Assembly: GCF_022376445.1 (NCBI RefSeq)
Contig: NW_025955053.1
Coordinates: 92,728 to 156,727 of the forward strand
DNA: 64,000 nucleotides
DNA from: Fomitopsis serialis
Taxonomy: Eukaryota; Basidiomycota; Agaricomycetes; Polyporales; Fomitopsidaceae
Direction of reading: 5' to 3'
Position numbers and translations under genes: made by a program. Of the stretch, positions 12,141 through 24,864 are shown one piece after another; position 1 is the first letter of the stretch, and each line of letters opens with the position of its first letter. A model generated the notes under the pieces. It saw only the letters and a list, made by a program, of their open reading frames with translations, was not told the DNA's origin and did not search any database.

Positions 12141-12625
12141 AATTATGTCGGATCGGTCTAGTATTATACGCATTGATTGTCGCGCCCACGTACATGTATG
12201 TACGTATACAACCGTTATGAGCTTCACCCTACTTATCGCTATTATTTCCGATCCCTCTACTTTGGGTGCTAATTCGAGACTCGGTGCGCCGGCCGCTCGG
12301 TTTCACGTGCGACACTGTTCTAGCCCCTGGCCAACCTAATCAGTCCGAGTCGTCACTAGAAGTCTAGAACTTGTCTAATCATCGTCATAGGCTCTATGAA
12401 TGCAATACACGAGGTCGACTCCGTTCAAGGAATAAGTATAAAACTCTTGTTTGTGCACTCACAGGTGCTCCTTACCCCCATCCGTTCGACATTTGCGCGA
12501 ACTCCGTATCCCAGTCGACCCCAAAACGGATCTTAGCTCTTCGTTGAAGACGCTAGGTCTCCTGGACGGTCACCAAACAACGACTGCACGTACGCGCGCA
12601 GACTCCAGTGAACACCCGGTTGCAA
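12141..12625. other. Intergenic region
   Basis: No ORF with family signals. It should hold the 3' end of the kinase gene and the promoter of the membrane protein gene. Confidence 0.5.
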
Positions 12626-14090
12626 ATGTTCGACGCGCCGACTCGGATGTCGAAACAGAGTACTCCTCCGGAACATACGGAGGTCCCACCTACTACGCAT
12701 AGTAGTCGTACATCCTCAAGCAGAAGTATATCACACGCATCCACAACCTACTCCACTCATCCCAGCGCCATTCATCGCCCACTGACAGTCTTCTACCCCA
12801 CACATGCTGTGTTCACACCTCACCATCCTGGACCCCGGCCTGCCTCTCCTCCCCTACATTGGTCCTCTCGCAACTCGCGGAAAAATCGCATCGCGCCCCG
12901 CCAAGTGCACGTCGTACATCACGCCTCAGCAACACCAGAGAGCACGGAGACAGGAATGGGAAAGGATCTGAGTGAAGCCATCGTCGTGGAACAGCGCCTG
13001 CACCATCCGCAAACAAGACTAAAGGCGCATCTCAGCTGGGACGTCTCCTTCTGGGTCGCGTTCGTCTTCACGCTGGGTTCAATCCTCTGGGTATGTATCC
13101 GTCCTTGCGTGGCTCGTACCGTTTGACTGAGGGCGACACTCTGTAGGTGATCAATGGGTTTCTGCTTTACTTGCCATTAGCGCCGTCGCAGTCTCTGCCG
13201 CACGCGAATGCAGCGGCGTGGACTGCCTTCGCCGGCGGGACGGCCTTCGAGATCGGCAGCTACCTCACGGTCGTGGAGGCGCTGAACGCAGGGCACGAGC
13301 AGCTCTTCGGGCCGGCGCTCTGGGGCCTCATGGAGGGTCGGGAGCATCCGGGCGAAGAAACGTCGACGGCGACATCGTCATGGTGGAAGAGGAAGGCAAG
13401 AAGGGCGGCTGGGATGAAGCTCGGTGTCAGGAGGAAGATCGACTTTCGATGGTTGTGAGTATCGTGACTCGAGTTCGCTGCCCCGATAAGCTGACATTGG
13501 TCGCAAGCGGCACGACGTCTTGGAGGGAGCTCGGTTTCCTGGCCTCTGTGACCCAGCTGTTCGCAGCAACAGTGTTCTGGGTGTCGACCATGTATGCCTT
13601 CGATTTCCGTCCTTCGACAGTATCCGCTGATCACCCGCGCTGCGAACAGCACGGGCCTCCCGGGCGTTATCCCCAACCTCAGCACTGCCCCACCCATAGC
13701 AATCAGCGACGTGTTCTACTGGACACCCCAAGTTGTCGGGGGTACCGGCTTCATCGTTTCCTCGCTCCTCATGATGATCGAGTGCCAGCGAAAATGGTGG
13801 TCACCGAACCTGCGGGCCGTCGGATGGCACATAGGCTTCTGGAACCTTGTCGGGGCGGTGGGTTTCACGTTGTGCGGCGCGCTGGGGTATGCGGCCCTCG
13901 CGTCTTCGAAGGTGAGTGATTCGGTTGGCCTCAAACGGGTGATGCTCAGTGTTTGGCGCAGGCAAACTACCAGAGCGTCCTGGCGACCTTCTGGGGTTCG
14001 TGGGGGTTCCTGATCGGGAGCACAATACAGCTGTACGAGACGCTGTGGAGGGAGAGTACCGATGCCGGCGACAACAGCCCTTCTGACTAG
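12626..14090 (+). CDS. Six-helix integral membrane protein, conserved in fungi
   Basis: Fungal membrane protein of unknown function. The ATG at 12626 is the first good start; an alternative ATG is at 12647. A Ser/Thr/Pro-rich cytosolic N-terminus of about 140 residues precedes the membrane part. Four introns fit (about 13091-13146, 13455-13508, 13592-13650, 13912-13962). The spliced product has six hydrophobic segments, among them WVAFVFTLGSILW, GGTAFEIGSYL, WRELGFLASVTQLF, VVGGTGFIVSSLLMM, WHIGFWNLVGAVGF and FWGSWGFLIGS; the Gly/Trp-rich helices are typical of the family. It ends TAG 14088-14090, less than 100 bases from the convergent BTB gene. I know no biochemical role. Confidence 0.82.
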
Positions 14091-14184
14091 GAAAGAGGGA
14101 AGTGAGCGAGAGGGTTGTCGGCGTTCGCTCCCTACGGGGGCTTGTCGGGATGACGTCAGAAGTCGAGTTTGATCTCAATCTGCA

Positions 14185-15186
14185 TTAATTGAGTGGATCC
14201 CAGTCAGACGAGCTGCACAAAGTCGTACGAACCAAGCTTACAGCTGAGAGTTGCTCGTCAATAACTCGCGCCAGATGCTCCATGAGCTGATTGAGCACCT
14301 TCAGGATGCTCGCCGTGCAGAACGGGCACTTGTTCTCGAGACTGCTCGGCGTCACCAAGTTGAGCCCGCCGATCTCCGCGTCGCCAAGCAGAGAAGCACC
14401 ACACGGGCGCGCACCGACGACCCTCGACGCGCGCTCCCTGAACTTTGCTGCGTCGATTTTGAAGGGGAGGTACCGCGTGCTTGCGCCAGGCTCCTGATCG
14501 CTGCATTTCGGGCAGATGTACACCATCACGCCGTTGCGCGGCGGCTTGAGCACGGCAAGGTCGTGCGTGAACTGGCGGAGCGCGACAGACTTGCAGGCCT
14601 CCCGGTATTGAACGAGCCGGTAGACGGCCATGCCCGACATGCGCGCGATGGCCTTGGAAATCGGGGAGTCGTCGCTCGTGTCGGGTGGAGGAAAGTCGTG
14701 CTTGAGCGACTCGAGGGCGGCGGCGCATGCTTCCTTCTTGAGACGCAGACGGAGGGCGAGTCCGTAGGCTGCGATGGGTTCTGACTTGATGTGGCTCTCG
14801 AGGACGGACGTGCAGAACGCGCGCGCGACTTCCACCTCGTACTTTGAAGAGGCATCCAGCACCCCTTCGACTTCATCCAAGCTGAGAGATGTAGGCGGGG
14901 GGAGTGGCGAGGGGTAGCAAAGGCGTAGGAGGTGGCTGAGCGTGTGCGAGTCTTCCGTGACTGGCACCACTGGGATGTTCGGTACCTCGGTATCGCTAGG
15001 CGGTTCATTACCTACTGTTTGAGTCTGCGGAAGCGAGAACATGGTCGCGAAGAAGGGCGACGCTTCAGAAAGGATGATTTTGTGAACGCGATGGGGAAAG
15101 CCATCCGAGGATCGTAAGACTACGTCTCCGTTGGGCTTGTCGAAACATATGATGCTCTTGTCTGACGTCGAAGGCTCGTCAGACAT
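14185..15186 (-). CDS. BTB/POZ domain protein
   Basis: Single uninterrupted ORF of 333 residues, unusual here because nearly all neighbours have introns. Residues about 15-110 form a BTB/POZ fold: DVVLRSSDGFPHRVHKIIL, then SPFFATMFSLP, followed by the SHLLRLCYP segment and a helix with DASSKYEVE. This is the common Agaricomycete BTB type, in which the domain stands without kelch repeats. BTB domains usually dimerise and often act as cullin-3 adaptors; that role is inferred here. The C-terminal half has two CxxC pairs (ICPKC and CPFC), possibly a small metal site. Confidence 0.85.
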   Translation of the reverse strand: MSDEPSTSDKSIICFDKPNGDVVLRSSDGFPHRVHKIILSEASPFFATMFSLPQTQTVGNEPPSDTEVPNIPVVPVTEDSHTLSHLLRLCYPSPLPPPTSLSLDEVEGVLDASSKYEVEVARAFCTSVLESHIKSEPIAAYGLALRLRLKKEACAAALESLKHDFPPPDTSDDSPISKAIARMSGMAVYRLVQYREACKSVALRQFTHDLAVLKPPRNGVMVYICPKCSDQEPGASTRYLPFKIDAAKFRERASRVVGARPCGASLLGDAEIGGLNLVTPSSLENKCPFCTASILKVLNQLMEHLARVIDEQLSAVSLVRTTLCSSSDWDPLN

Positions 15187-15656
15187 CCTGTTGGACCTAA
15201 TCGAGAATCCACGGGCTGGAGTCGACTCGACAGTTGGTCGAGACTTGGATTGATGATATCAAGCAGTGACAAAGAACCGGCTACTGTACCCCCTTGATTG
15301 AAGCTTCAAGAAGCTCGAAGCCTCGCTCGATAGTAGGCGCCAAGTCATGTTTCAAGAATTCTGAGTCCAAATGGCATCATAAGGAGAAGGATAAGTAATT
15401 GTGTCTAGACTGACAACTCTGACTCTTCATGTTTACTTAGAGGCCTCCGCAAAGCTACATTGGACTTATCATTATGTTGTCAATAACTGCGACCCTATAC
15501 TTAAGTATGTCAGCCGGCCGACTGTGAAGGTCACATGACCGAGCGATGTAAACTAGCGCCAGACAGATCGGTCGCCGTCGCGCGCGGCGGCGGCGCGTTG
15601 CATTCAGGTCTTCCACCATCGCTGCATCTCTTTCCACCTAGCATTTGCACCAAACA
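15187..15656. other. Promoter region between divergent genes
   Basis: About 470 bases between the BTB start and the myosin light chain start; no coding signal. Confidence 0.5.
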
Positions 15657-16433
15657 ATGGTCAGTTGAATGATTTCTACTGGGCAAGGCTGACCGTATCT
15701 ATATTTCTAGAGCGATAACGCAGGTAGGCATGCTACTCGCAGTCACCGGCGAACTACACTGCATCACATTTCGTAGAATACAAGGAAGCGTTCGCGCTTT
15801 TTGACAAGAAAGGAACCGGAGCCGTGCAAAGGGAGGTGCTAGGTGATCTTCTACGGGCACTCGGCCAGAATCCGACGCAGGCGGAAGTTGCAGAGATAAT
15901 CGCGGGGTCACCTCGGGAAGGTGAGTTCACGCGTCCTGTCGCCACAGAGCAGTCATCTTACGCGGCAATGTTACTTGTCATGCGCTCGAATCACAACCAA
16001 AACCTATGTTTGATGCGATTGCCTCATTTCTAACCCTTGATGCTCAGTCGATTACAAGACATTCTTGACAATTCTCAATCGACCAGACGGCTTCAAGCCT
16101 GCAGGAACACCTGGTCGGTTCCCACTTTTGCCCACATTGTCTTCCATCCTGTACTCATGACTCGGTACCATGACTATTCTCACAGATGAATTCATACGCG
16201 GTTTCCAAGTGTTTGACAAGGAGGGCAACGGATTCATCGGCGCAGGCGAACTCCGATACGTCCTTACACAACTGGGCGAGAAGATGTCAGATGAGGAGGT
16301 TGATGAGCTGCTGAAGGGCGTACCAGTTGGCTCGTAAGTGTTGCGAACCTGTTTCTACGTCGCCCCACTCATATATCGCAGGGACGGGAATGTCAACTAC
16401 GAGTCGTTTGTACGCACGATTCTCAGCCAGTAG
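15657..16433 (+). CDS. cdc4: Myosin light chain, Cdc4/Mlc1 type (EF-hand)
   Basis: Calmodulin-like light chain that binds IQ motifs of myosins and serves the cytokinetic ring in fungi. Six exons fit: 15657-15659, 15711-15723, 15777-15920, 16048-16113, 16186-16333, 16382-16433, giving 141 residues, the same length as fission yeast Cdc4. The first exon is the ATG alone and the second is 13 bases; only the acceptor at 15776 keeps the frame and gives the expected MSDNAEYKEAF start. EF-hand-like loops are visible at [22 protein letters not shown] and VGSDGNVNYE; several calcium ligands are replaced, as expected for a light chain that binds little calcium. TAG at 16431-16433. Confidence 0.93.
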
Positions 16434-17072
16434 TTTGCGATGTTGTACAGGGGCTGCGTGGGCCGATGTACAATCCCGACGTATCATGGTGTTTTCTGTT
16501 GCGTATCTGTTTTCACGAGTCCAGTAGCTAACGCGTCGCTATAAAGCGCAAATGTATTCCTTTATACCAGACTCAGACATAACGATTGCATCTCAATGGG
16601 CGACAGGGACTTCAAGCCTCAAACCCGTTGACTTTGGGAGCTTCCCGGTGCGACGTTCTGTTGGTCTCAATATATGTACCATGTCCTTCGCGCTCCGTTG
16701 AAGTCATTGCACGGCGTTTGTATTCATGTGGTAATCGAAGTAGCTTGCTCTTGCTGTCATCACGATTCACGAACCTCGGCACGAACCACTGCTAACGTTT
16801 GTTCTATAGATGGAGCTTCGGGCCGTACGGACCGTCAGTTACCACCTACGGTTATGGGCTCAATCGACGACACCTTGTCATCACCACTCACTTGGCCCAG
16901 AACTTGATCGTCGTTTTCGCCCCAGCAGGCTGCTGAATAGCCTTAGATTCTCCTGAGTAAGCACAATAGCCTGTCAAAATCCTTCTCGTTTCTCTTACCT
17001 AATGCTATATCTACAGATAAGTGCGGCGCTGGAGGATTACAGTCGTCTCGATAGGTGGACAGTTTCCGAAGC
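16434..17072. other. Intergenic region
   Basis: About 640 bases between two plus-strand genes; only short ORFs without family signals. Confidence 0.5.
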
Positions 17073-19212
17073 ATGTTACTGCAGTTTCCCGTCGATGTCT
17101 TCTTATACATCCTATCCTTCGTCCCCGTCAACGACCTTTATTCGCTTCAACTTGTGTCACGGCAGGTCAATCATCTAATCGGTGACAACGAGGAGAGCGT
17201 CTATCATCAAGCCGCCGTCCTGCACAGGTTCGCGCCGCCGGAGGTCCCGCTCGAGAAGGTGAAGCGGTTCGAGGCACGCAACAGCGCGTGGCTTGACGAC
17301 GCCCGAAGCTGGAAGGAACTATGTGAGTGCTCAATGATAAGCTGCGTGATCCACGGGCTGACTGCTATTCGCCGAAGGTCGCAGATGGACTGTGGTCGAG
17401 CGGAACTGGGATGGACACGGTGCGTTGCTGGAGGGCGGGTATACATCAGAGGATGGTGTTCTGCACTTCAAGGTGGACGAGGAAGAACGGACTGTACTGG
17501 CTGTCTCGCGCACTGGCGGGATGTCGGTCCACGCCATGGAGGATAACAGACTGCTGTGGCGTTTCAGCAAGGTACTGTGCGATCCTTGTCCAAAGACGCA
17601 CCGTTTCTGACCTTGATCAGGATTACCTCGTCCGCACACGATGCGAACTGTCCAATGGCTTCCTCGTCTTCCCCAGCAAGCACCGCGGCATCGAGATATG
17701 GCGCAGATCCAGCGATGTCTTCTCACCTCCCTCGTCCATGTCTTCCAACCGACACGCAGCGACCACACCCATTGCGGATCCTTCGCCTTCCGCCGCGCTT
17801 ACCTTCCAGCTCACAGAAGCAGCTCACGCCTCCACCGACTTTCCACCAACGTCGTGCGATGGGCTACGTGGTCAGTACACGCCACACGCCTACATCGGTC
17901 AGCCATACGTCGACACGGTGCGCATCTTCCGGGTGCGCTTCCCGGTGCTCGCGGTGATGAGCATCCGAGACCGGAACGCTGTCCTGCTCTTCGATCTCGT
18001 CGACGGCACGCTCCTCCGCCGGATCGGTTTTGGCATGGAGAGGGTGCTCGGTGCGCCGGCGGGATTCCGGCCGCCGCCCGTCAGCGACAGGGTGGTCATG
18101 GACATCGACGTGTCGGACGCGTGGATCACGGTGTGTTTGCATTCGGCTGTCATCATCGTGCCGAGGAGTGGAGCGGTCAGCAATGACGAACAGACGCCAC
18201 CAACGTTGGTACTCGCGGAGGACGATCCCCCGCAGCTCCTCCAGGACACGGCTATGCAACTTGAGAAGGTTGTGGACGTACAGGAATATACCGGCTCGCT
18301 CTACATGCCGCAGGCGTCCAGCGGCAGCCTTGCGTGTGTCCCGGGTGTAGATGCTATGCAGAAGTTCAAAGTCGTCCCACCTTCAGAGAGCGTCCAGCTT
18401 GCCAACAACCAAGCGTTGGTCCCCGTTGGCGGTAGACATGTTCCGCAGTGTTTTGTGGCAGGTATGTTGATTGTCTCTGCGTCCAGATCTCAACTGACCG
18501 CTGTGTAGCTCGGTTTTCGCCAGACGGGCGACATTTCGCTGCGGTTACGGTGTTTGGACTGCTGTATGTTGTACCCGACTTCGCGAGAGTGGCAAGAGGA
18601 ACTGCGTCATTTGAAGAAATTGCAAGGCGTGTGTACATGGGCGAATGGTTACGTGACCTCGAGTGGGAAGGCCAGTCAAGAAGACTGGCAGTACAGACTG
18701 TATGTCCCTCCTTCGGACTCCCTTGACACTGCTGACCTGTTTGTTGCCAGGCATCCGAAGAGATATACCTCATTAACCTCGACAGCTCCCATCATTACTT
18801 GCACCCCACGCCGCCGGGAAGGATGGAAAGTTTGGACCCCTTCGCGAACATGACAGTGTACCACCTCACTGACTTTAGTAACCCCGATCTGGGCTGGGCC
18901 CGTGCGCGCGGAGTGGCATTCAGCGGCGTACAACTCACTCGGACGATGCTCTGGATGATCTGGGATCTCGCACTCCTTCGGCGGGCCGTCTCACAACAGA
19001 GGCGTACAGGACAAAGAAACGGATCACGGGATAGGGAGCGTGGAGGAGGGGTTCTGATGCCTTGTAAGCGTACTGTTCGAGTCTTATGCTCACTCGGAAG
19101 TGCTGACAATCGTCAATGAATAGCGGAAAATGGGAGCGTTTGTTTCATCAACTTTACCCCGGGTTTAGAGAGCGGAGGCCGTATCATTGAAACCGCGGAG
19201 CGTCCGCGTTAG
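17073..19212 (+). CDS. F-box protein
   Basis: The N-terminal 45 residues form an F-box (LQFPVDVFLYILSFVPV, then LYSLQLVSRQVNHLI), which in known proteins binds Skp1 in SCF ubiquitin ligases. The rest, about 520 residues, has beta-rich segments such as TVLAVSRTGGMSVHAM and RFSPDGRHFAAVTVFGLLYVV that resemble weak propeller blades, so a degenerate beta-propeller substrate domain is likely. Introns about 17323-17379, 17572-17620, 18463-18508, 18700-18751 and 19063-19123. The start is the first ATG before the F-box; the stop is TAG 19210-19212. The substrate is unknown. Confidence 0.8.
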
Positions 19213-22200
19213 CTCTTTGTCGTACAAATCCTTCGTAGAGTTTGTTTCATCATGCGACTCATGGGTAAGCATGATCTGTAGCATCAACTTGTATGTATAC
19301 TGGGTGAGCTTTTAGTTGTAGTATCGACTCAGTGTGCTCGACCTCACCCCGCACTTGCCGCCGCTCACTTTGATCGGCGACTTCATATGTCTTCGCGCTG
19401 GTGATGCTGACGCCGTCCCGAGCCGGTGCACTGTCTTCTTGTCTCGGGTTTCAATGTCATGGGAAGAGCGGGTGAAGCTGGTCAGATACAAATCTTCCTG
19501 TTGTCAGCTGCGGCCAGGTTCTGACCGCACTCAAGGTCGCGAACCCGAGCCTTGTACTAGCGTCTCTTCATCTGTCGAGGTCATGTTTTGTTCCTAGACA
19601 TCCGTACTGAGATGCGATGGCGGATTCTGCCACTACAGTCTTAGTCGTGAGTGTCGTTTTACTCATCTTGTCCTGAGTTGAGGTTGGCTTTGACTAGATT
19701 GGCGCTGCACCCGCGGGACTGATGGTGACGATTGCATATTGTTGAAAAGTCAAACCCTTGTGCAAAATCTCGACAAACGGACTGCTCATGGTGGCATCCA
19801 CGGTATGTATTGTGGGTCAGTATACACTGTGAACAACTAAAACACTTGTCCAGCCTTGTATAGTCGAGCCTTTCGTTCTTCTTGGTGTCTTGGGGTCAAC
19901 CCGGATACCCTGCAAGTTGCACCTCGCGTCAGATAGACACCGATGGTCCAAACCTCACTCGGATTGCACTGTCGACCACAGGACCGCGAAAGCCCGGCCA
20001 TCAGAGTGAAGCATGAAGAATCCAACCACATTGTAAGTTACCAGTAGCCTCGGCGTGGATCTGGCCGGTTGCCATTCGTAAGTACAAATGCCGGATTTCT
20101 GATAAGTGACTGGCCCTGTCTTGCGAGCGGTTCCCTTGACAGATCAGTGATGCTCAGAATGTTTCTCAGAATCTCGGCATACATAGGAACTTATACTCGG
20201 AATTCGAATCTGCTTCGAAGCAGCAGTGCGGAAGCATGCGGGTTCTGCATCGGCCCGGAAGGGAAGGTACCAGCGGAGGTTGAGCGCAGTTACAGGACTC
20301 TGGATTTATCCGTAAGGACGACGCTGACCAGTCACAATAGACAGCGAGCCCTGCGACACGCTGACGATGGAATACCTGGTTGCTGTTGGGTCGCTCGACT
20401 CGAAGGTGCCACGTTGCATGTGGATAACGGGCCGAGCCCTTGGGGCCGACGCAGCATTTTCTATCAGTTGACTAAGTACTTCAGTCAGGAGGAGGGGTCA
20501 AGAGGAGGGGGAGGACTTGGAGGGGATCCAGAAGACATCAAGTTCTCGACGCCCTCTTCACGCATGCGCGCCAGCCGGGGTCTTGACGATGGCCGCGCTC
20601 TCAGAGTAGTCGATTTTCTCAGACCGACTCGGACTTTGCGAACGGATCTGCCCTGACTGAAGCAGGTGCGTTGGTTACACGCGCATAAGTAGTGACAGCA
20701 CCGGCCCATGTGCATGCGAAAACCGCGTTTGAACACCGGACAGTCAAGAGTTGCGAGTTGCCCTGCTTACTGCCGCAGGTCGCACAAACCGAGAGCACCG
20801 TCGTCTTCTATAGGTAGCACAGCATATTATGTTATAACCTTCAACGTGACACTCACCTTGCGCAGGTCCGCAGGCAATAGGCATTCATTGAAGTCGGCAA
20901 TACGATCCACCACTCTGCGGATGCCTCAATTTCAAGATAGAAGAAAGCAATGGCACGGGGGACCCGGATGCAGCGAAGATGCTCATAACATCTCAGAGGT
21001 GTAGCCCTCCGGATACCAAACCTTCGATGTCGTGTAATAATAATAGAAAGCGTTCGGTCCGACATAGAAAACCTTTGAAGGTTCTCCCTCCTCGGAACAG
21101 CGTATGGGCGTCCGCATCCGTACCTCCCAGGAGACGGATGACAGTGGCGACTCCGCGGCGTCCTTCACGAGGATTCCATTCATACTCACATCAAACCATG
21201 AACGCCGCGTTCATGAAGTAAAGGCTCAAATGTTTGTCCGGACAAGCCATGTGCAGAGGTGCCTATGACAGCTAGAATTTGTGCGTTGCAATCAGCCAAG
21301 GATCGCACTGTGACGGCTCGAACTTACGCAAAAGCGGCAGCATGATACAGGACACTGTGTTGAAGATGGATGAATGGTCTTCTCATTTGCAATGTCGGTG
21401 GTTTGCGGAGGCCACCCGACTGAAACAGGCTCACGGTCGAAAAACGTGCGTTACTGCGTGAAGAACGGTCGTGGAGACCCCAACGTGAGATGCGCACCGC
21501 ATGGACCTGCTGCACCCGAAGGGAGGGCCCAGATTATGCGCACGCCATGGAACCTCTTACCACGACAGCGCCGAAAATATAACATCGACTATGAACAGAC
21601 GATCCGCGACTGTGTACTTGCGTTTCTCGAACACATGGATCAGGAAGAGTGGTTATTTTGCCCCACTAGACGCAGTGTCTGGGATAGCAATGGTGGTGCG
21701 ATGATAATTCCTTAGACGGGCCTAGATGAAGTGAGATACTCAGTGGAGTCTCGGGAGTAGAGGAAACAGAGCTGTTAATGAAAGTAGGAATTACGCACTC
21801 GGGTCCAGACTCCAGAGAACACTGTTAATTACTCAATCAAATAACACCGAAGGATGTCGCAGTCCTCACGGAGCAAACGACTTCTAGACGTGCGCATCGC
21901 AAAGCTACGGGTGGCCGTTGTGCTGGAAAGTAACCGAAGTCCGTATACCCTGGGTGAACCGGGAGCCCGTCTAGCTTCTAATATACGTGAGAAGGCACTG
22001 CACGTCAAAAATGTCTCCTGTAAACAGCGCACATGAACGCTGCCTTCGATGAGGAGAACCCTATCCCTATCCTGTCAACCCACCGTGACCCAGCGGCCCG
22101 CTCCGAAGTGTGCATCTGCGCTCCTAGGTTTACAACTTAGACACTGCGACCGAACACTGGCAGCGTGACTTGACTCGGCAAGCATATCCCGACCAGCCCT

Positions 22201-24864
22201 GCGACGCATGTAGTGGAGTGCACCAGGATAGGTACACTCGTACACACAAAAGGTGCGTGTACCCTAGCCAGGGAACGTCAGCGCCGGTCAACTGTGAGCC
22301 CGGTATCTAGGAAGCGACTTTATTTCAATAACGAAGCTTGACGCGCGAGCATCATGACGACAGCACACTTACCTCCAGTTGGCCGCATAAGTAGAACAGA
22401 CGGCTCAAGCGTAAGCACCCGCATTTATCTCCGTGAGTGCGAGAGGGCGCGCTAGGCAGATCGTCGTGTCAAATGCCGCTGTTGTGTGGAACGTTGTGAT
22501 GATCCATTGGACCAGCCAGGAATAGAACTGGGGGTGACCGGCGATCCAGAGCACCCGCTCCGGCGAACTCACTCGTTCGGCCTTCCCAGTCTTCATAGCT
22601 TCACCATACGACGAGTCGGCGATTTGAATGTCGGCATGGAATATGTGGTGGGGGGCACGTTCGCGAAGAAGACTCCCGGAGAGGTGCCGCCTGGGAGAAG
22701 TGTGCCTGAACCGTCCTGCGCGCGTTTGGTGGACGCGCGTATGGATTGAGTTTCGAGTCTGCTCAAGGTTTTCGGCTAGAGTATGCCCGGGGCTTCGGAG
22801 GCTAGTGATTCAATGCAAGTGTCCGGTCCCGAGTGGCGGGATACGAGACTTAGGACCGAGCTGCGCTTGTATGGCGGAGAACGCCGCATTCAGTGGACAG
22901 CTGCACTACGGCTGCGTGGAAAGGGAACCATCCTGAGTGGGTTGGTGTGGGAATGGACTGCGGATACGAAGGGCAGGACGTACGTCTTTGTCTCCGTCAG
23001 CACGATCGGCGCAACGCCTCAGTGAGCTGCGGTATGGTCCTGCGTACTCCACACACAGCATCCTGCCTAGCGTTCATGAGCAAGAGAGGCAGGCACTAAG
23101 CGTTCTCCTTGCTGGACGAACGATGTCACGTCGGGGCTTGGGCTGCGGCGATGAGCGGCGAAAGGCAGGCTTGAAGTTCGTACGGGCATCATACCGAGAG
23201 AAGACGTCTCACCGGCGAATCACGGACTTATCAGACGAGGGTGCACACTGCAGAAGAAAGGCCACCTGGACACGGGAGACGCATTGAGTCGCCTGATATG
23301 GCTCGGAGCCAGATCTAGCTAGAAGGTAAGTCAGCAGCGTTGTGGCGTATTGTCTGTATGCGCGTACTTCGGCAGTGCCACGCAATCCGGGATGCGCCTC
23401 GTTTCTGCTCCGTAAGCGAGAAGGGAATGCTGTATCGTGTTCCGTTGGTTGCAGCATCATCATCTGGCAAATACAAAGACATGCATTGGATGTTGGTCTG
23501 TGGGGCTTCGAGTCTGGAATCTGGATGATGAGCCGCCATTGCGCGATGGAGTCTTCTCGCCAGAGACGGCTAGTTGATTGCTGCCCGCAAAAGAATGCTT
23601 CCTGTACGATTCACTACTGCTTTAATTGATTCGTCGCTCACTGGTGGACCAGGGCTTCCTCGTTTGGTCCATTACGCCCGGGCCTATCTCAACCGGGCAG
23701 ATGTCATCAGATGAGTCCTGCTACCCAACCAGGCGGATGATGGAATAGGATGATCCCCGTGTGCACGGAAGACTCGCCAGAAGTGTCCTTTGAGACGAGT
23801 TCAACAAGATCGCAGACGCAGACTCAGAAGGGCCCTGGTGAACTGAGATCCATAAATGGCAATATTTCTACTAAGTTATAATTACGGTTAACGTTATATT
23901 CGAAGCACCGTCCAGCGCCAAACGTCCGAGTCCTTGACACGGACGTTAACATCGTAAAGACAAGACTAAGTCGACGTACACGAAGAGCACCGCACATTGA
24001 CCCACGCGTGTAGGGAGTGCACACGCGCACCCAGACAGGATTATACACAACATATCTATGTACTTACAAGACTGCCGGTGGATGAGCCGGTTCTACATTC
24101 CGAAGACCAGCAAGATCACAAAGAAGCCTACTGGACATGACGCGGGTCTCAAAGCATACTCACCCAATCCCTTGTTGTTATGGCAGTGATGAGATCATTG
24201 ACGGGTGAGGTGCGCCCAAATCTCGCGCATCGACCTGGGAATCTCCATCTGACGGTTCAAATTCAAACAGGATGTCGGCACACTCTGTTCGCTCGATCGA
24301 TGCGTCACGCGTGCAAGGGAGATCGAACAGGCTTCATGAACACTGTTGCTGTCATCCTCGCGCCGCATTCCTGGCCTACTAAATGTGTTCCGGAGCGCGC
24401 AGGCCCTGTATCTGCGAGCGTCCGACAGCGAATGTGGGCTCGGACAAACTATGGCACGGACCACTTCGGCAGCACGTAACGCTTGCACACGGCAGCACGG
24501 TGGGAGACAGGCAGCCCAGACCCACTCTGGCAGGCCGTATGCGAGGCAATCTGCGATTCAACGGCTTCCCCGCGCTCTCAGTGTTGATTCACAGGCTTGC
24601 TTTCTGCCAAGGACCGTCCGCATCTGTCCAGTCTGCGTCCGGCCATGCTGCCTCTTCTTCGACAGAACCGCTCCCCTTCGCGCCCCGTTCTGTTCACTAC
24701 TTATATCCCTCCTCGTCCTCCGCCCTCTGTCTCTCCCAGCTCCCCGTCAATCACCTGCCTGGGTTCATCCCGACTTCGTGGCTTCCCGCATCCCCGAATT
24801 GCGGGATCACGCCTTCCCGTTTCGCCGCACTCCGCTCTTCACACCCGCGGACACAGTGTCTGTC
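19213..24864. other. 5.6-kb gene-poor stretch
   Basis: Six-frame reading gives only scattered ORFs under 200 codons, none with a motif I recognise, no clear intron ladder and no terminal repeats that I can see. The longest (20069-20656, plus; 21374-21715, plus) have odd composition and no convincing start context. The right 200 bases before the methyltransferase start are pyrimidine-rich, as expected of a promoter or leader. It may hold decayed transposon or gene remnants. Confidence 0.45.

Noticed and set aside
20069..20656. Plus-strand ORF of 195 codons in the desert
   Set aside because: The opening codons are in a poor context, composition is erratic, and no family motif or flanking exon was found.
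24346..24864. In-frame N-terminal extension of the methyltransferase
   Set aside because: The frame is open, but the encoded stretch is Arg/Pro/Ser-rich, lies in a pyrimidine-rich leader, and the family starts at the ATG at 24865.
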